Source: Schistocephalus solidus
Lineage: Eukaryota > Platyhelminthes > Cestoda > Diphyllobothriidea > Diphyllobothriidae
Reading direction: 5' to 3'
Length of the DNA stretch: 64,000 nt
NCBI GenBank assembly: GCA_017591395.1
Contig: WEDG01004490.1
Coordinates: 1-64,000 of the forward strand
Shown: positions 53,651 through 64,000 of the stretch, piece by piece
Layout of the letters: each line of letters starts with the position of its first letter
Position numbering within the stretch: position 1 is the first letter of the stretch
The notes under the pieces: model-generated
Told to the model about the DNA's origin: nothing
Database searches by the model: none
The model's input: only the letters and a program-made list of their open reading frames with translations
Translations under genes and position numbers: made by a program

Positions 53651-54515
53651 GTCACACTCGACTTGCACTGTCAGTGCCGCAGTCTCCTCTGCTCCCCACC
53701 TGTTTGAACACATACTTGCGTGTTAGCATAGTCGTATGGGACATAACCTCTTCAACCAACCAATGCTCTCTAACACCTACACACAACCCATACACTTTAA
53801 CCCATGCACTCAAATCCCACCACACACTCAACAAATACACTCTTACCCATTCACTCATTTTTCACCATACACATTACCATACCTTCCAACATTTACACAC
53901 TTCCCTTCAATTAGCCCATCGCACAGTCAAAACAGTTTTATAAATCAGTTTTTTCACAACAGCTGGCCTCTTCCCTATCCGACATCCTAAGTATCGCCCT
54001 TATTAATGCGAGATCGATAGTACATAAAATACCACAACTTAGGACATTCGTTGAAGCCTATAATCCTGATATAGTTTGTTTAACGGAAACATGGGTTAAT
54101 GAATTAACATCGAACGCTTCGCTTTTTGTCCCAAACTACAATTTCTATCGACAAGACCGCATTTATAAACGAGGCGGTGGCTGTATGATATACATCAAAA
54201 CTACCATTGAACAAAGTGGTTTCGATGTTTCACACGAAACTTTCGCTGGCGAAGCATGCTTTGCCACAGTAAAATCCCTGTCGCAAAAAATATACTTATC
54301 GGATGTCTCTACACTCCTCCAGAATGAAGTTATGATGGACACTGGCCTAGCCAATCTAATAGACACCATATCATATATTCAAATTGAATATAAAATAATT
54401 GCAGGCGATATAAACCGTCCTGAAATAAACTGGGCTAAACTATCAGCTCCCACCAGACATGATGAACTGCTATCCTCAATTGTCTTCCATAACTGGACAC
54501 AAATTACGAAATTAC
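53651..54515 (+). mobile_element. CR1-like retrotransposon, family H, 5' part
   Basis: A G-poor, C/A/T-rich leader (53670-53960), then EN from about 53985: IALINARSIVHKIPQLR (Asn), CLTETWVN (Glu), RQDRIYKRGGGCMIYIK, IAGDINRPEINW (usual GDFN now GDIN). Interrupted at about 54515 by family G copy 2. Confidence 0.8.
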
Positions 54516-54529
54516 AGCGCGTCGTTTGA
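54185..54529 (+). pseudogene. Family H endonuclease, C-terminal half
   Basis: Open 114 codons from MIYIKTTIEQSGF through YKIIAGDINRPEINWAK to HNWTQITKLQ, the end being the insertion site of family G. The part after the insertion (INKPTRGNNILDIILTND, FESEHKAII) is at 59521-59640. The APE-type SDH motif reads SEH. Confidence 0.8.
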
Positions 54530-54915
54530 AATTGCTTTCGAATTTCAGCTCCTTTGAGTGTACGAAGTATTAGTCTCTACCTAAGTGTAGAAGACACGTT
54601 GATTTGGAATAACTCTTGAGTGGATTGTCCAGTCATTAATTTGGGAAATATTTTCTTCGACTTAACGATTCTGCGGCTATCCAAATATTCCATCACTGAG
54701 GATTATTCCACGTCCAGGACATTATCCCTACGAGAAATAAAAGCTTCAGCGTTCACCTGCTTCCAAATTCACGCCAGCGGTGTGCTGCTCTAATCTGCTT
54801 TCATCAGGGAGGGAGAAGTCGCAACAAAGGCTGAGTCGTTGCATGCTTATTAGAAGTCTGACTGCTGAATACTATTGCATCCTAGCCCAGTTATTTAAAA
54901 GGATTTATTAATTAA

Positions 54916-55926
54916 ATGCATTCCAATACAGTCATAAGAGGTATGGAAAACGCAGACGCTCTGGAATCATCTGTGCTGAGAAAAAAAATTCGCGGCGCTG
55001 TCGCGCCTCGAACCCGGGTCACAGATTCATGTAGCGACGAACATAACCACTGCGCTATGTCCTCACGACAATGTGGAAAACAAAATTGTATCCAAACAAA
55101 AAAAGATGACAAAGACAGATATTCTGTTACCACTTCTGCTCCTGCCAAGCGGGCAAAAAGCCTGGGAACACTAATGAATGTCACCTACGAGGACGAAAAG
55201 TGCATGGGGTGTTGAAATCTCTTGCAGAAATTCTCATTGATGGAGAAAGAGATAAGTAACTTGAAACAAGAAATGGCCGATCTCAAAGAGAAGGTTCAAA
55301 GTTCACCCGTAGCAACGAGAATTCCAACCAAAGAAATAACGTATGCAAATATTGCTTCCTCAAGAATACCTCATGTAGAGCTTAAAGACATTGCGTCTAC
55401 AGAGCTTCAAAAGGGAGATAAAAACAGCTCATGCACCTTACTACTGTCATCGAGCTTAGACAGAAGCAGAAATGTGCTGGATACACAAATATATGCGGCA
55501 TCGTCGCTGAATGATACAAAAAAAGGGTGAAGTTGAAAAGCACGTCGAATTTGAAGCACCTAAGATGAAGAATTCGAAGTCAAAAAGGGCCAAGAAGCTT
55601 TCACAAAAAGTGGTTTGAACTCCGGAAAAAGCTCGTTCTTACCGATAGATGCTCAAGTGCAATCCTCTGTTGGTAATACAGGAGCAAGTGGAGGACCAAT
55701 TGGCAAAGTTTCCAAAAGGGGTTTGCCATTAACTTTAGGAATAGTTGCTCATACTGACACAAATAACATCGTCGACCAGAGTAGCCTTTTTCCTGATACT
55801 TATGCTCTATCAACAAATCTGAACTCAAAGTCACCAAACATACATTTCGACCGAAAACGCAATCTCGTTATTAAAGGGGTTCCCGAGTCCACTTCTCTGA
55901 TTGCAAAGGAAAGGGTAGAAACATGA
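54916..55926 (+). pseudogene. Family G copy 2 ORF1, N-terminal and central part
   Basis: MHSNTVIRGMENADALESS start, PAKRAKSLGTLMNVTYEDEK, CMGC then TGA at 55213 and LLQKFSLMEKEISNLKQEM (coiled coil), SSSLDRSRNVLDTQ; second frame 55615-55926 with DRKRNLVIKGVPESTSL. Breaks at 55213, 55530 and 55926. The same protein is partly readable at 37.0-35.8 kb. Confidence 0.75.
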
Positions 55927-56011
55927 CCTCAGTCTTTTCCGAGAATACTCATATTCGATTCTTCGAGATGGCGAATGCGTAACAGTGCACAAAGCATTCC
56001 GTTAGGGAAAA

Positions 56012-57412
56012 GTGGATGTTTCACATGAACTATCATCACCAAGGCCTCTTAAAATCATTCTTGAAAATGATTTTCAGGCTTCACGCCTCCTAGAACGGAG
56101 AACGGCTCTCCGTAGCTCACACAGGCATGTGTTTTTTCAGCCGGATTACGAACCCAAGGAAAGGTACAAAATGAGGATGCTGAGAGCAGAACTGAAGAGG
56201 AGGACCGAGCAGGGGGAAAAATGGCTCAAAATAAAGGACGGGGAAATAAAAGTGATAAAGAGGTCTTTTCTTATGGCAGACCCCGTACATAATCAAGGTG
56301 GATTCTCGCCGAGACGGAGGACACTAAATACGATGTACCCAACTGTACAGAGCTTGAATAATAAAAAGAAGGCGCTCCAGAACTCGGATGACGACCACTC
56401 ATCAGAACTCAGCGTCGGCGGGATGGACACCAGTTCATCTCGGAAAACAATGACAGACTCTAGTATTCAATCGCGCGAAATTCGCAGAAGTCTATATGGA
56501 GGAGTTACCCAGTCTAAATTGAGATGTGTGTATACCAATGCTCAGAGTCTCCTATCGAAAGTAGATGAACTCAAAGCATTAGTATCAGACCGAACCCCTG
56601 ATATCGTTGCCATTACGGAAACGTGGCTCAAAGCCGAAATCGCGGATAGCGAGGTTTCGATAGATGGATACCAACTTTTTCGAAAAGACAGAGAAAATAA
56701 AAAGGGAGGAGGAGTGGCCGTATATGTTAGGACAGGAATCTCGGCAGTCGAACGAGCACACTCCATTTTCCCTGAATATGAATTTCTCTGGATAAAGATA
56801 AAAAAGGATTGTTCACAGAACCTACAATTTTTGACGATCTACAGACCACCGAATATTCCAAGTGCAGCTGATGAGTCCCTCCTACATTTGCTCAGGGAAG
56901 TAGCAAGCCACCAGGAGGTGCTTATTGCTGGAGATTTCAATGCACCTATAGTAGACTGGGTTAATCTGACAGTTGATGGTGCACCAACTTCCTTCGGCTA
57001 CAAGCTAATGGATCTCACTCTCGACCAACCTCTGGTACAGAAGGTTTGCATACCAACAAGATTTAGAGAGAACCAGAGAGCAAATTGCCTAGACCTTGTA
57101 TTTACGAAGGACTTCTCTAGCAGTGATGAAGTGTATTCTATTGCAACTCTCGGTAAGAGTGACCATAGTACACTGATGTTGGATTACTCACTTTATTCTC
57201 AGCGCCAGAATGGAACGGAATGCAAGCGAAATATATGGAAGGCTGATTTTAACGCGATGAGGAAAGAACTGATGTCTATGAGATGGGATTGTTTGCTTAA
57301 AGGGAATCCGGAGGATGACTGGCGATCCTTTAAGACAGTCTCACTCGATCTGATTGAACGCTTTTGTCCAGTGAAGGTGCAAAAAAATAGAATAGTCGCC
57401 CCGCCTGGTTAA
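56012..57412 (+). pseudogene. Family G copy 2: ORF1 C-terminus fused in frame to endonuclease
   Basis: A 466-codon open frame. Residues 1-90: PRPLKIILENDFQASRLLE, FFQPDYEPKERYKMRMLRAE and GEKWLKIKDGEIKVIKRSF, the ORF1 RNA-binding tail. Residues 90-165: polar linker. Residues 165-440: complete APE-type EN (YTNAQSLLSKVDELKALV, AITETWLKAE, FRKDRENKKGGG, IYRPPNI, IAGDFNAPIVDW, NCLDLVFTK, KSDHSTL) and linker start IERFCPVKVQKN. The frame ends at a broken A7 run (57387). All EN catalytic positions are intact. Confidence 0.9.
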
Positions 57413-59380
57413 CAAGAGAACTTAACAGGCAGCTAAAGAAGAAGAATAAAAAATGGAAGGTATTCAGGCAAACAGGGTCAGCAGAGCATCTCAAAGAATT
57501 TCGTCATCAAAGAAACGCTGTGAAAAAAATGATTCGTCAGGCAAGGAAGAACTTTGAATCAAGAATTATTCAACAGGCTGGATATAAACCAAAACTTTTA
57601 TTTCATTATATCAATAGCCGACTAAAAAACAAGGACCCAGTAGCAGTACTCATGGATGGGAATGGTGTTGAAGTCGTTGAAAATTGAAGTTGTTAGACAA
57701 AGCCGAGTACTTAGGTCGGTTTTTTGCCTCGGTTTTCACTAGAGAACCGGAACTTCCGCTTGACCACGTCAACAGTGCTGTTATAGACGCCCGTCCAGTG
57801 CTTGAATATATAATCTTCCAGGAACCTCTCGTGGAACTAGAACTGCGAAATCTGAAAGAAGCGAAGTCATCTGGTCCGGACGATATACCGGCCAAGTTCT
57901 TGGAAGAACTGGCCAGCGAACTGTCTAAACCACTAGCGCATATATTTAATTCGTCATTTGAATCAGGGAAACTGCCATCCGAATGGAAGGCAGCAAATAT
58001 ATACCCCATATACAAGAGTGGTGCTCGATCTAATGTCAACAATTATCGGCCCGTCAGCCTAACCTCCATTTGCTGTAAAATAATGGAATCAATAATCAAG
58101 AAGACAACCATGAAGTTCCTTGAGGAAAACCAATTACTCTCAGATCTTAAGCATGGCTTCAGACAGAATCGCTCCTGTCTTTCTAGTTTATTACTCTCCA
58201 CAGAGCAGTGGACTCGTGCACTGGACGAAAATGGTAGGGTTGACGTCATATACATTGATTTCAAGAAGGCGTTTGACAGTGTCCCACACAAACGTCTCAT
58301 CTACAAATTATCTGGAATCGGCATAAAAGGAATGCTGCTGACATGGATCGCAGACTTTCTTACAGATAGATTGCAAGCTGTGTGCGTCGATACCTCGAAG
58401 TCAACACCTACTCCGGTTCTAAGTGGTGTCCCCCAAGGCTCGGTATTAGGGCCGTTACTCTTCTTAGTGTACATCAACGACTGTGTCGACGACCTGGATT
58501 GCAGCGCCATCATGTTGCAGATGATGTTTAATTGTGGAGGGTCATCAGATCTAGTTTCGATAGGCACGCACTTCAAGAGGATCTCAACCGTCTTAGCAGC
58601 TGGTCTGCTCGTTGGCTCTTAAATTTTAACGTTGGGAAGTGTGTGGTCCTAAGACTGCGTACCAGAAGGTCCAGTGAGGAGGATGATTCCTACCAATACA
58701 TTCTAAATGGGCAGCCCCTTTCAATTGTTGAGGAACAGAAGGACCTCGATGTTCTAATACACTCGTCACTTAAACCATCTTCACAGTGTTTAAAGGCAGC
58801 AAAACGCACTACACAGGTCTTATTTGTGCTCAGACGTGGGTTTGTGCAGATTGATAAGGAACTCTTCCGAAAAACCTACGGGGTATTTGTTCGATCTCAC
58901 TTGGAATATGCCATCCAGGCCTGGCGTCCGTGGTTTAAGAAGGATTATCTACAGCTGGAACGAGTGTAGGCGAGGGCTACGAAGATGGTCAAGAATCTTA
59001 GTAATCTGCCTTACGAAGCCAGACTGGTTGAACTTGATTTGTTTCCTCTAAATTACAGGCAACTACGCGGTGACCTCATCCAAACCTACCGGATTGTCAG
59101 AGGCCGCAATTGTGCCCTAGAATTTGCTGACTTCTTCGAATCGGCTGGGACGGAACATCTGCGGGGTCATCCCTTTAAACTGCAGAGGAAGTTTGTCCAC
59201 ACGGAAGTCCGTCGGAACGCCTTTCGCAGAGGGTCGTTGGAGCATGGAACGGACTCCCTGAAGAGGTGGTCCTTTCAGAAACTGTTGATGCATTTAAATT
59301 CAAACTAGATACTCATTTTCTGAGAAACTATTGTCAATATAATGAAGATTGTGTAAACAGTGGCAGGTTGCGCCTGGCCC
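57413..59380 (+). pseudogene. Family G copy 2 linker, RT and C-terminal domain
   Basis: Linker RELNRQLKKKNKKWKVFRQ, RQARKNFESRIIQQAGYKP; frame change at 57690; RT 57684-58510 with KSSGPDDIPAKFLEELA, NYRPVSLTSICCKIMESII, YIDFKKAFDSVPHKRL, SGVPQGSVLGPLLFLVYIND. One base is missing just before the catalytic box (58515), which in the shifted frame reads ADDV, stop, LW. Then VIRSSFDRHALQEDLNRL, LEYAIQAWRPWFKKDYLQLE, TAG at 58967, [20 protein letters not shown] to [17 protein letters not shown]. Confidence 0.85.
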
Positions 59381-59462
59381 ACACATATCGATGACCTTAC
59401 ATTTTCATTTGTCAGATATATCACTGTAAACAGTTATACTATTGACATTTTTGCATATGAAT

Positions 59463-59493
59463 AGGGAGCTCAAGGGCGAAAGCCTACTTCCCT
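59463..59493 (+). promoter_or_regulatory. 3'-terminal hairpin of family G copy 2
   Basis: AGGG ... GGC(gaaa)GCC ... CCCT, immediately before CAACAAA and the GTGACTTAAA repeats. Confidence 0.6.
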
Positions 59494-59520
59494 CAACAAA
59501 GTGACTTAAAGTGACTTAAA

Positions 59521-61760
59521 TAATCAATAAACCAACCCGAGGGAACAACATACTTGACATTATTCTCACAAATGATATCTGGCCCCTACATACGCATTAC
59601 GACAGCATAACCTTTGAAAGTGAGCATAAGGCAATAATAACAATGCTCCCTCTAAACATAAAAGAAACATCAAATTCTAATTACATTTACATTAATCCAA
59701 AAAAACTTGACATTGACTATATGAACAGCTATGTAAGGTCACTAGACAGGAGTTCATATCTTCTAACGACATCCGCGACGGAAGCTGTAAACCTTTTATA
59801 CCCTACCCTTTTGATAATTCGAGATACCTTAATAGATGAGAGATTACCGTATAAGTCACAAATTCCTAACTTCCTTTCCAAGAGACTAAAAAAACTAAAA
59901 AAACAACTTCATGATCCCTCAGTTAGTTATTAATCCACACTCAGACAAATAAGAGAAATTCATGGAAGTAAACAAAAACATAGCAGCGGAACACCGGGCC
60001 AAAGAGTCCTCCAAAAAAACAGCCCAGATCTTTCGGAAACAAATGCAAGCATGTTGAAAACAAGGTCCCCAATTCATGATTGATGACGCAGGACAAGTAA
60101 TAACGGACGATAAACAAATAGCAAATTTATTCGATAAGTTCTTCTCAGCCAACTTTTCAGTTGAGGAGGAGCCGATACCCCAACCAACATACATGACAGC
60201 ATTTACCCTCAATGAGATCTGTTTTAGCGAAGAAACCGTCAAAAAAGCTATCAGACAACTGTCTCATTCCACCTCTTATGAAACAGATAAAATCCCACCT
60301 TGCATACTGAAGCATATGGTATATGCTCCAATAATGGTGTCTAGTTTATTTTCCTTACTCCAATCGAATGGTATACATCCAGAAATCTGGAAATACTCCA
60401 GAATAACACCATTCTTTATAAACCGGAACCGATCTGATACACAAAGCTATCGTGTTGTTTACCGAATAGCGGTAATAGCAAAAATCCTCGAAAAAATAAT
60501 TTCGAACCAAATGCTCAATTATCTAACAAACGCCAACCTCAAACCTTCCTCTCAACACGCTTTCTTTCCTAAAAAGTCATGTCAGTCCTGCCATCTCACC
60601 TTCCTTGAATTCGTTTCAAGTAACAGAGATGACGGAAACACGGTAGCAACGATATACTTTGACCTAAAATAAGCGTTCGATAAAGTCCCCCATCAAAGGC
60701 TTCGAGTGAAGCTAATAAGTCATGGGATTGGGTCGCCTCTTCTCGACTTTCTAAAATCTTACCTTCAAAACCGATATCAGATAGTACAAATTCGAAACGT
60801 GGTCTCAGAACCATCTCCTATTAGCAGTGGAGTACTTCAGGGGACTATCCTAGGACCCCTCCTATTTCTTATATACATTCACGACTTATCCTCTATATCA
60901 ACGTCAGCTAAAACATTTTTATATGCAGACGACTTAAAACTTGCATACGCATATATCAAGCATACAGTAGCCAGTATGCATAGAACGATTGAAAATGATC
61001 TTAAAAAACTAAGCGAATGGAGTACTCTATGGCAAATGCCGTTCTCTCCAAGTAAATGTCATCTCCTGATTTTTTGTCCACAAAAACTTCCACCCATAAT
61101 TTTCAGTAAGCAGGAAATAACCGAGACAACATCAATAAAAGACTTAGGTTTTAGCTATACAAATTCTCTTAAACAAATATCACCAAACGTTACTAGACTA
61201 TGCGGATTCATTTGTAAAAATTTCTCCTCACCTGCCCTAAAGACACGACTATATAAAATGTACGTTTTACCTCTCCTGGATTACTGCTCAATTTCTTCGG
61301 CATAATGCCCTCAAATGACCAAAAGAAAATTTAAGCCATTCAAAGATGCTTTACCAGATCCTCATCCAAATATGATGGCATTCAAGGCTCATACATGAAA
61401 CTCTACAATAAATATGGTCTTCAACCCGTCTGGATCAGAAGACTCAAAAATGGTCTCACTTTTCTATTCAAAATCACACACGACCAAGATATTCTCAGAA
61501 TGAATATACTAACAAATCAAAACGGCCCCCGAGACACTAGAAATTATGAAAATATTGTAAAATTCCTAAACTCAAAAAGGCCCAACGATCCAACTTCTAT
61601 TCCATAAGATACGCGGCAATATGGAATGTACTACCAAGTTCTATTAGAAATAGTCCAACCCTACTAGAATTTAAAATAAAAATCAAACAGCATCTGTTAA
61701 ATAATACCACACATCTATTTTTGAATAAGATAGGACATTTTTCAACTCAGTTCTTCAACA
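59521..61760 (+). mobile_element. CR1-like retrotransposon, family H, 3' part
   Basis: Resumes the EN after the G insertion, then linker (59643-59933), RT 60076-61305 and C-terminal domain to about 61735 (YAAIWNVLPSSIRNSPTLLE, KIKIKQHLLNN). No ENE-like structure or AGGG/CCCT hairpin was found at its 3' end. Confidence 0.85.
60076..61305 (+). pseudogene. Family H reverse transcriptase, one nonsense codon in the palm
   Basis: Reads ANLFDKFFSANFSVEEEPIP, HSTSYETDKIPPCILKHMVY, a diverged SYRVVYRIAVIAKILEKIIS, FPKKSCQSCHLTFLEFVSS, YFDLK then TAA (60670) where SKAFD expects Ser/Lys-Ala, DKVPHQRLRVKLISHGIG, SSGVLQGTILGPLLFLIYIH, FLYADDLKLAYAYI (both aspartates intact), TSIKDLGFSYTNSLKQIS, YKMYVLPLLDYCSI. 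Apart from the single stop, 60076-61305 is one frame, the least damaged clade II RT here. Confidence 0.9.
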
Positions 61761-62339
61761 TAGAATTCGGGCCGAAAGGGCTCTGATAACGCCAACTTCG
61801 GGAATCACGCGTTTTACAATGTGGCAGTGACTATCGGTGAAAGCTACTTCAATTCTGAGTTCTCCCGATGAGCTGCCGTATGTGCATCTATAAGTCAAGC
61901 AAATCCAAACGTACTTTTCGGCGATAGCCCTTTCAGGCCAGAAGCTGCCACGAGTAGCTATTTGACGTCCTTTTATGAACATCTTACGACGACCTGCAAT
62001 GCACATACAGATCAAGAATGTAATCATCTGGTTATGTGGTACACCGTCTGGTTATGGGCAAGCTATAGCTGGTGGTTAGTGACCTACAAAACTCATAAAT
62101 ATCTATCCTCTGGCTATGCGCAAGGGCTCTCAATTTAATCATTTATATACCCATTATCTAAAAAGCAGCTTTTTTTCCATTTTTAATACTTATTAAAAAA
62201 TTTATGATAATTTTACATTTTCACATGTTTTTGGATAGCATCTTTATTTTTATATATAATTTTATGCATTTAAAACACCCTAAAAGCATGCCGATATAGC
62301 ACTGATATACGTAAATCTCAACATTCCGAGATAGGACAT
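61761..62339. other. AT-rich spacer with a minus-strand ORF and short repeats
   Basis: 61755-62027 minus has 90 open codons (KGRQIATRGSFWPERAIAEK, GSSSGELRIEVAFTDSH) without recognised motifs. TCTGG[TC]TATG occurs three times at 62027-62125. Confidence 0.35.
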
Positions 62340-62470
62340 AGCCTCTGCTCATTGGTTAATCTATAATAAGATTCCGTGCTGTGATTGGTTGGCATGATAG
62401 TGTGTCTAGAGTGGGCGCGGGAAGCGGCCATCGAACTTTTATTTCTTGTGGCTTGCGTACGCACGTGGTT
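62340..62470 (+). promoter_or_regulatory. Promoter-like region (inverted CCAAT boxes, GC/E2F-like)
   Basis: ATTGG at 62351-62355 and 62384-62388 (CCAAT on the minus strand), then GTGGGCGCGGGAAGCGG at 62411-62427, resembling a GC box overlapping an E2F-like site, 140 bases upstream of the ATG at 62569. No TATA at the expected distance. Sequence resemblance only. Confidence 0.35.
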
Positions 62471-62568
62471 GACCGTAACTCAGCCTTCCCTTCTATCGAA
62501 CCCTATATCTAATTAACATTGCTTAACTGCTTACTATTTCAATTTATTTTGTTTATTAACCATCTACA

Positions 62569-62925
62569 ATGTATAGGCAGCCCTGTAAAAGGACCATTAG
62601 AAGGCATGTTGACCGCGATGTCGCGGAAATATACCACGAAGTTAATGAGGAACTTAATAGATATAGATTAAAGCGCAGACGAGTTATACATGACGAGGAA
62701 CGCACGTCAGCATCGCCTAGTGCTCAAACTTTGATCGACATGCCCGTTTATGTAGATAAATCCACTGATGAGTCCACAGATGACAGCAAGGGGTATCCCT
62801 CATCATCCGATGAGGAGGAAAGCAGCGCAGAGAGTGGTATCCCCTCGCATACGTCGATTCAGGATAGGGTAAGGGAATGGGCTATTGAATCAAACATTGT
62901 TCATTGCAATTTGCTTAAAAACTAA
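62569..62925 (+). CDS. Short protein resembling the N-terminus of a dispersed transposon-derived family
   Basis: 118 codons from ATG 62569. Basic start (YRQPCKRTIRRHVDRDVAEI), a polar/acidic Ser-rich centre (DKSTDESTDDSKG, SSDEEESSAE) and IQDRVREWAIESNIVHCNLL. The layout IRRxV...acidic linker...REWAxxxNIxHxxLxxLL matches, from memory, the start of large uncharacterised proteins common in cnidarians, arthropods and flatworms that are usually read as transposon-derived. Here it stops at NLLKN, where those proteins continue, so this is either a first exon, a truncated copy or a short domesticated form. Upstream promoter-like motifs favour a transcribed gene. Confidence 0.45.
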   Translation: MYRQPCKRTIRRHVDRDVAEIYHEVNEELNRYRLKRRRVIHDEERTSASPSAQTLIDMPVYVDKSTDESTDDSKGYPSSSDEEESSAESGIPSHTSIQDRVREWAIESNIVHCNLLKN

Positions 62926-64000
62926 CCTACAAAACTTATTATATTTTTATCTCAGTCTATTAGCAGTATATTTATTCCGGTTTTAACATCATTAATGCTC
63001 TACTTAATTCGAATGCATAACGAGCCGCACGCCTAGGTTTTGATATAGCTTTATGAAACGAATGGTTCGAGCTGTTTCATACAGCTAGATCAAACATAAT
63101 TCAACACTATGTTATATAATACAAATATGAAGACTGTAGGACTGCATTGAAAGTTTCTTACCGTTGAACTCTTCCTGCTCCTAATCTTTTTCACCTTTTT
63201 AGCAATCAGTCAACTAAGTCTAATTAGTCGGCAGACCCCACACCGGAATCGACTGCGCTCGCATCTGATTGGAAGTACTTATCCCTTCGAATCGACCGCA
63301 GACGTTTCTACCTATGTCAAATGAATACTCTCTAACGTCATTAACAGACTAGTCTTGACTCTTACCATTCTTACCTGATACATTCATCCCCATTCTGTAA
63401 AACTGTTTTAACTTTAAATTTAGCTATTTCTGAACTTTGGAAAACAGGTTTTTTACTTAAAACAAACTCTTAATTTCAAACACTGCTTTTTAAGCAAACA
63501 AACAAACCAAATCAAAAGTGGTAAATGAAAAGAGGAGTTTGTTTAAGGTTTTATCCCGTGTTCTAAGGATTTGACGGCGCCCAAGCAGTGCAAAATCAAT
63601 AAACCTATTTATAAGTATCAGGCCCTCTTAAGCACTAGCCTTGCCTGCTTTTTGACAAGCATCTGAGCAAAAAGGGAAAAATATCAGACACTAAAGCGGA
63701 AATTAAAACGCCCTCATACGGACCTTTTAGATTCTATTCTTCTGAGGGATTAGTTGTCCTCAGGTTGCGATTTAACTATTATTTCCCAAGTTTCTTCTGA
63801 GTAACCTCCCTGTTTTACACTTAAGTACAAAAGCCCGTTCGAAATGATGATATGTGGACGGTGATGCGGAGGTTGCACCATAACTCGACTGGACATCAAA
63901 GCTTCAGCTGACCATACTGATACTTAATTATAAATCATCAAAAAGTTTTTGTTTTTATTTGAATTTGAAAATGCCTGAAGTCTAAATTCAACCCTTTTCA
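62926..64000. other. Non-coding AT-rich end of window
   Basis: No open frame longer than about 60 codons and no recognised repeat. Confidence 0.4.

Larger units (their letters stand above)
54516..59520 (+). mobile_element. CR1-like retrotransposon, family G copy 2, near full length, nested in H
   Basis: 5.0 kb: 5' UTR 54516-54915 (start shared with 37440), ORF1 54916-56270, EN 56510-57400, linker, RT 57684-58960, C-terminal domain to about 59380, hairpin 59463-59493 and tail (GTGACTTAAA)2. About six frame-breaking changes. Confidence 0.9.

Noticed and set aside
53674..53990. Two overlapping Thr/His/Pro-rich ORFs
   Set aside because: Low-complexity translation of a G-poor tract upstream of the family H EN; not credible proteins, at most a leader.
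62763..62800. CTGATGAG-type hammerhead ribozyme core (also at 56869)
   Set aside because: No matching GAAA segment or stems; both lie in coding-like sequence.
1..64000. tRNA, rRNA, CRISPR arrays, bacterial operons, LTR retrotransposons
   Set aside because: No cloverleaf, ribosomal core, spaced direct repeat array, Shine-Dalgarno spaced operon, integrase or gag/protease sequence recognised by eye; a covariance or LTR search could still find weak ones.

Overview
The window looks like metazoan, most likely parasitic-flatworm (Neodermata), nuclear DNA. It contains one recognisable host gene, a ferrochelatase (FECH) on the minus strand at about 431-2968, whose first exons are separated by introns of only 34, 27 and 30 nt. 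Tiny 5' introns of this kind are familiar from trematodes. The remainder is dominated by old and young copies of CR1/Jockey-type non-LTR retrotransposons (ORF1 with coiled coil, APE-type endonuclease EN, reverse transcriptase RT, no RNase H seen), truncated and inserted into one another. The species call is inference; intron architecture and element type are seen directly.

I sort the retroelements into working families. Clade I has a YA/FADD-LW type RT, an ORF1 with a CxxC/coiled-coil start, and a 3'-terminal hairpin with arms AGGG/CCCT and AGGC/GCCT: families A (3.8-5.9 kb; 28.9-34.7 kb), B (6.2-11.1 kb; 44.0-48.8 kb; 5' part at 19.7-20.8 kb), G (35.8-37.4 kb; 54.5-59.5 kb; 20.8-21.5 kb) and J (25.3-26.7 kb). 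Clade II has a YADDLKC/YADDLK type RT and, in several families, a different 3' UTR structure: two U-tracts facing each other between two short stems. Its families are C (11.1-13.9, 21.5-24.9, 37.4-38.0, 42.9-44.0 with 48.9-49.5 kb), E (14.7-16.8, 17.0-17.4, 25.1-27.3, 38.7-38.9, 39.3-39.6, 40.7-41.3, 41.8-42.9, 49.5-51.1 kb), F (17.4-19.7, 29.2-31.7, 35.0-35.8 kb and a tail fragment), H (53.7-61.8 kb, split) and I (38.0-38.7 kb, tail only).

Layout: 0-0.3 kb a possible plus-strand exon; 0.4-3.0 kb FECH; 3.0-3.8 kb nothing recognised; 3.8-27.3 kb a continuous retroelement patchwork including a three-level nest at 20.8-25.1 kb; 27.3-28.9 kb AT-rich sequence without recognised repeats; 28.9-42.9 kb more patchwork with a GC-rich island at 41.3-41.8 kb; 42.9-51.1 kb the nested C/B/E block; 51.1-53.65 kb unassigned; 53.65-61.76 kb element H interrupted by an almost complete G; 61.8-64 kb low-copy-looking DNA with a CCAAT/GC-rich promoter-like region and a short ORF resembling the N-terminus of a transposon-derived protein family.

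No retroelement here looks autonomous: every long EN-RT frame carries stops or frameshifts, and in B and J the first catalytic aspartate of the FADD box is asparagine. The most interesting unexplained signal is the recurrent U-tract/U-tract internal loop in clade II 3' UTRs, which has the architecture of ENE-type triple-helix RNA-stability elements and shows compensatory stem changes between families.
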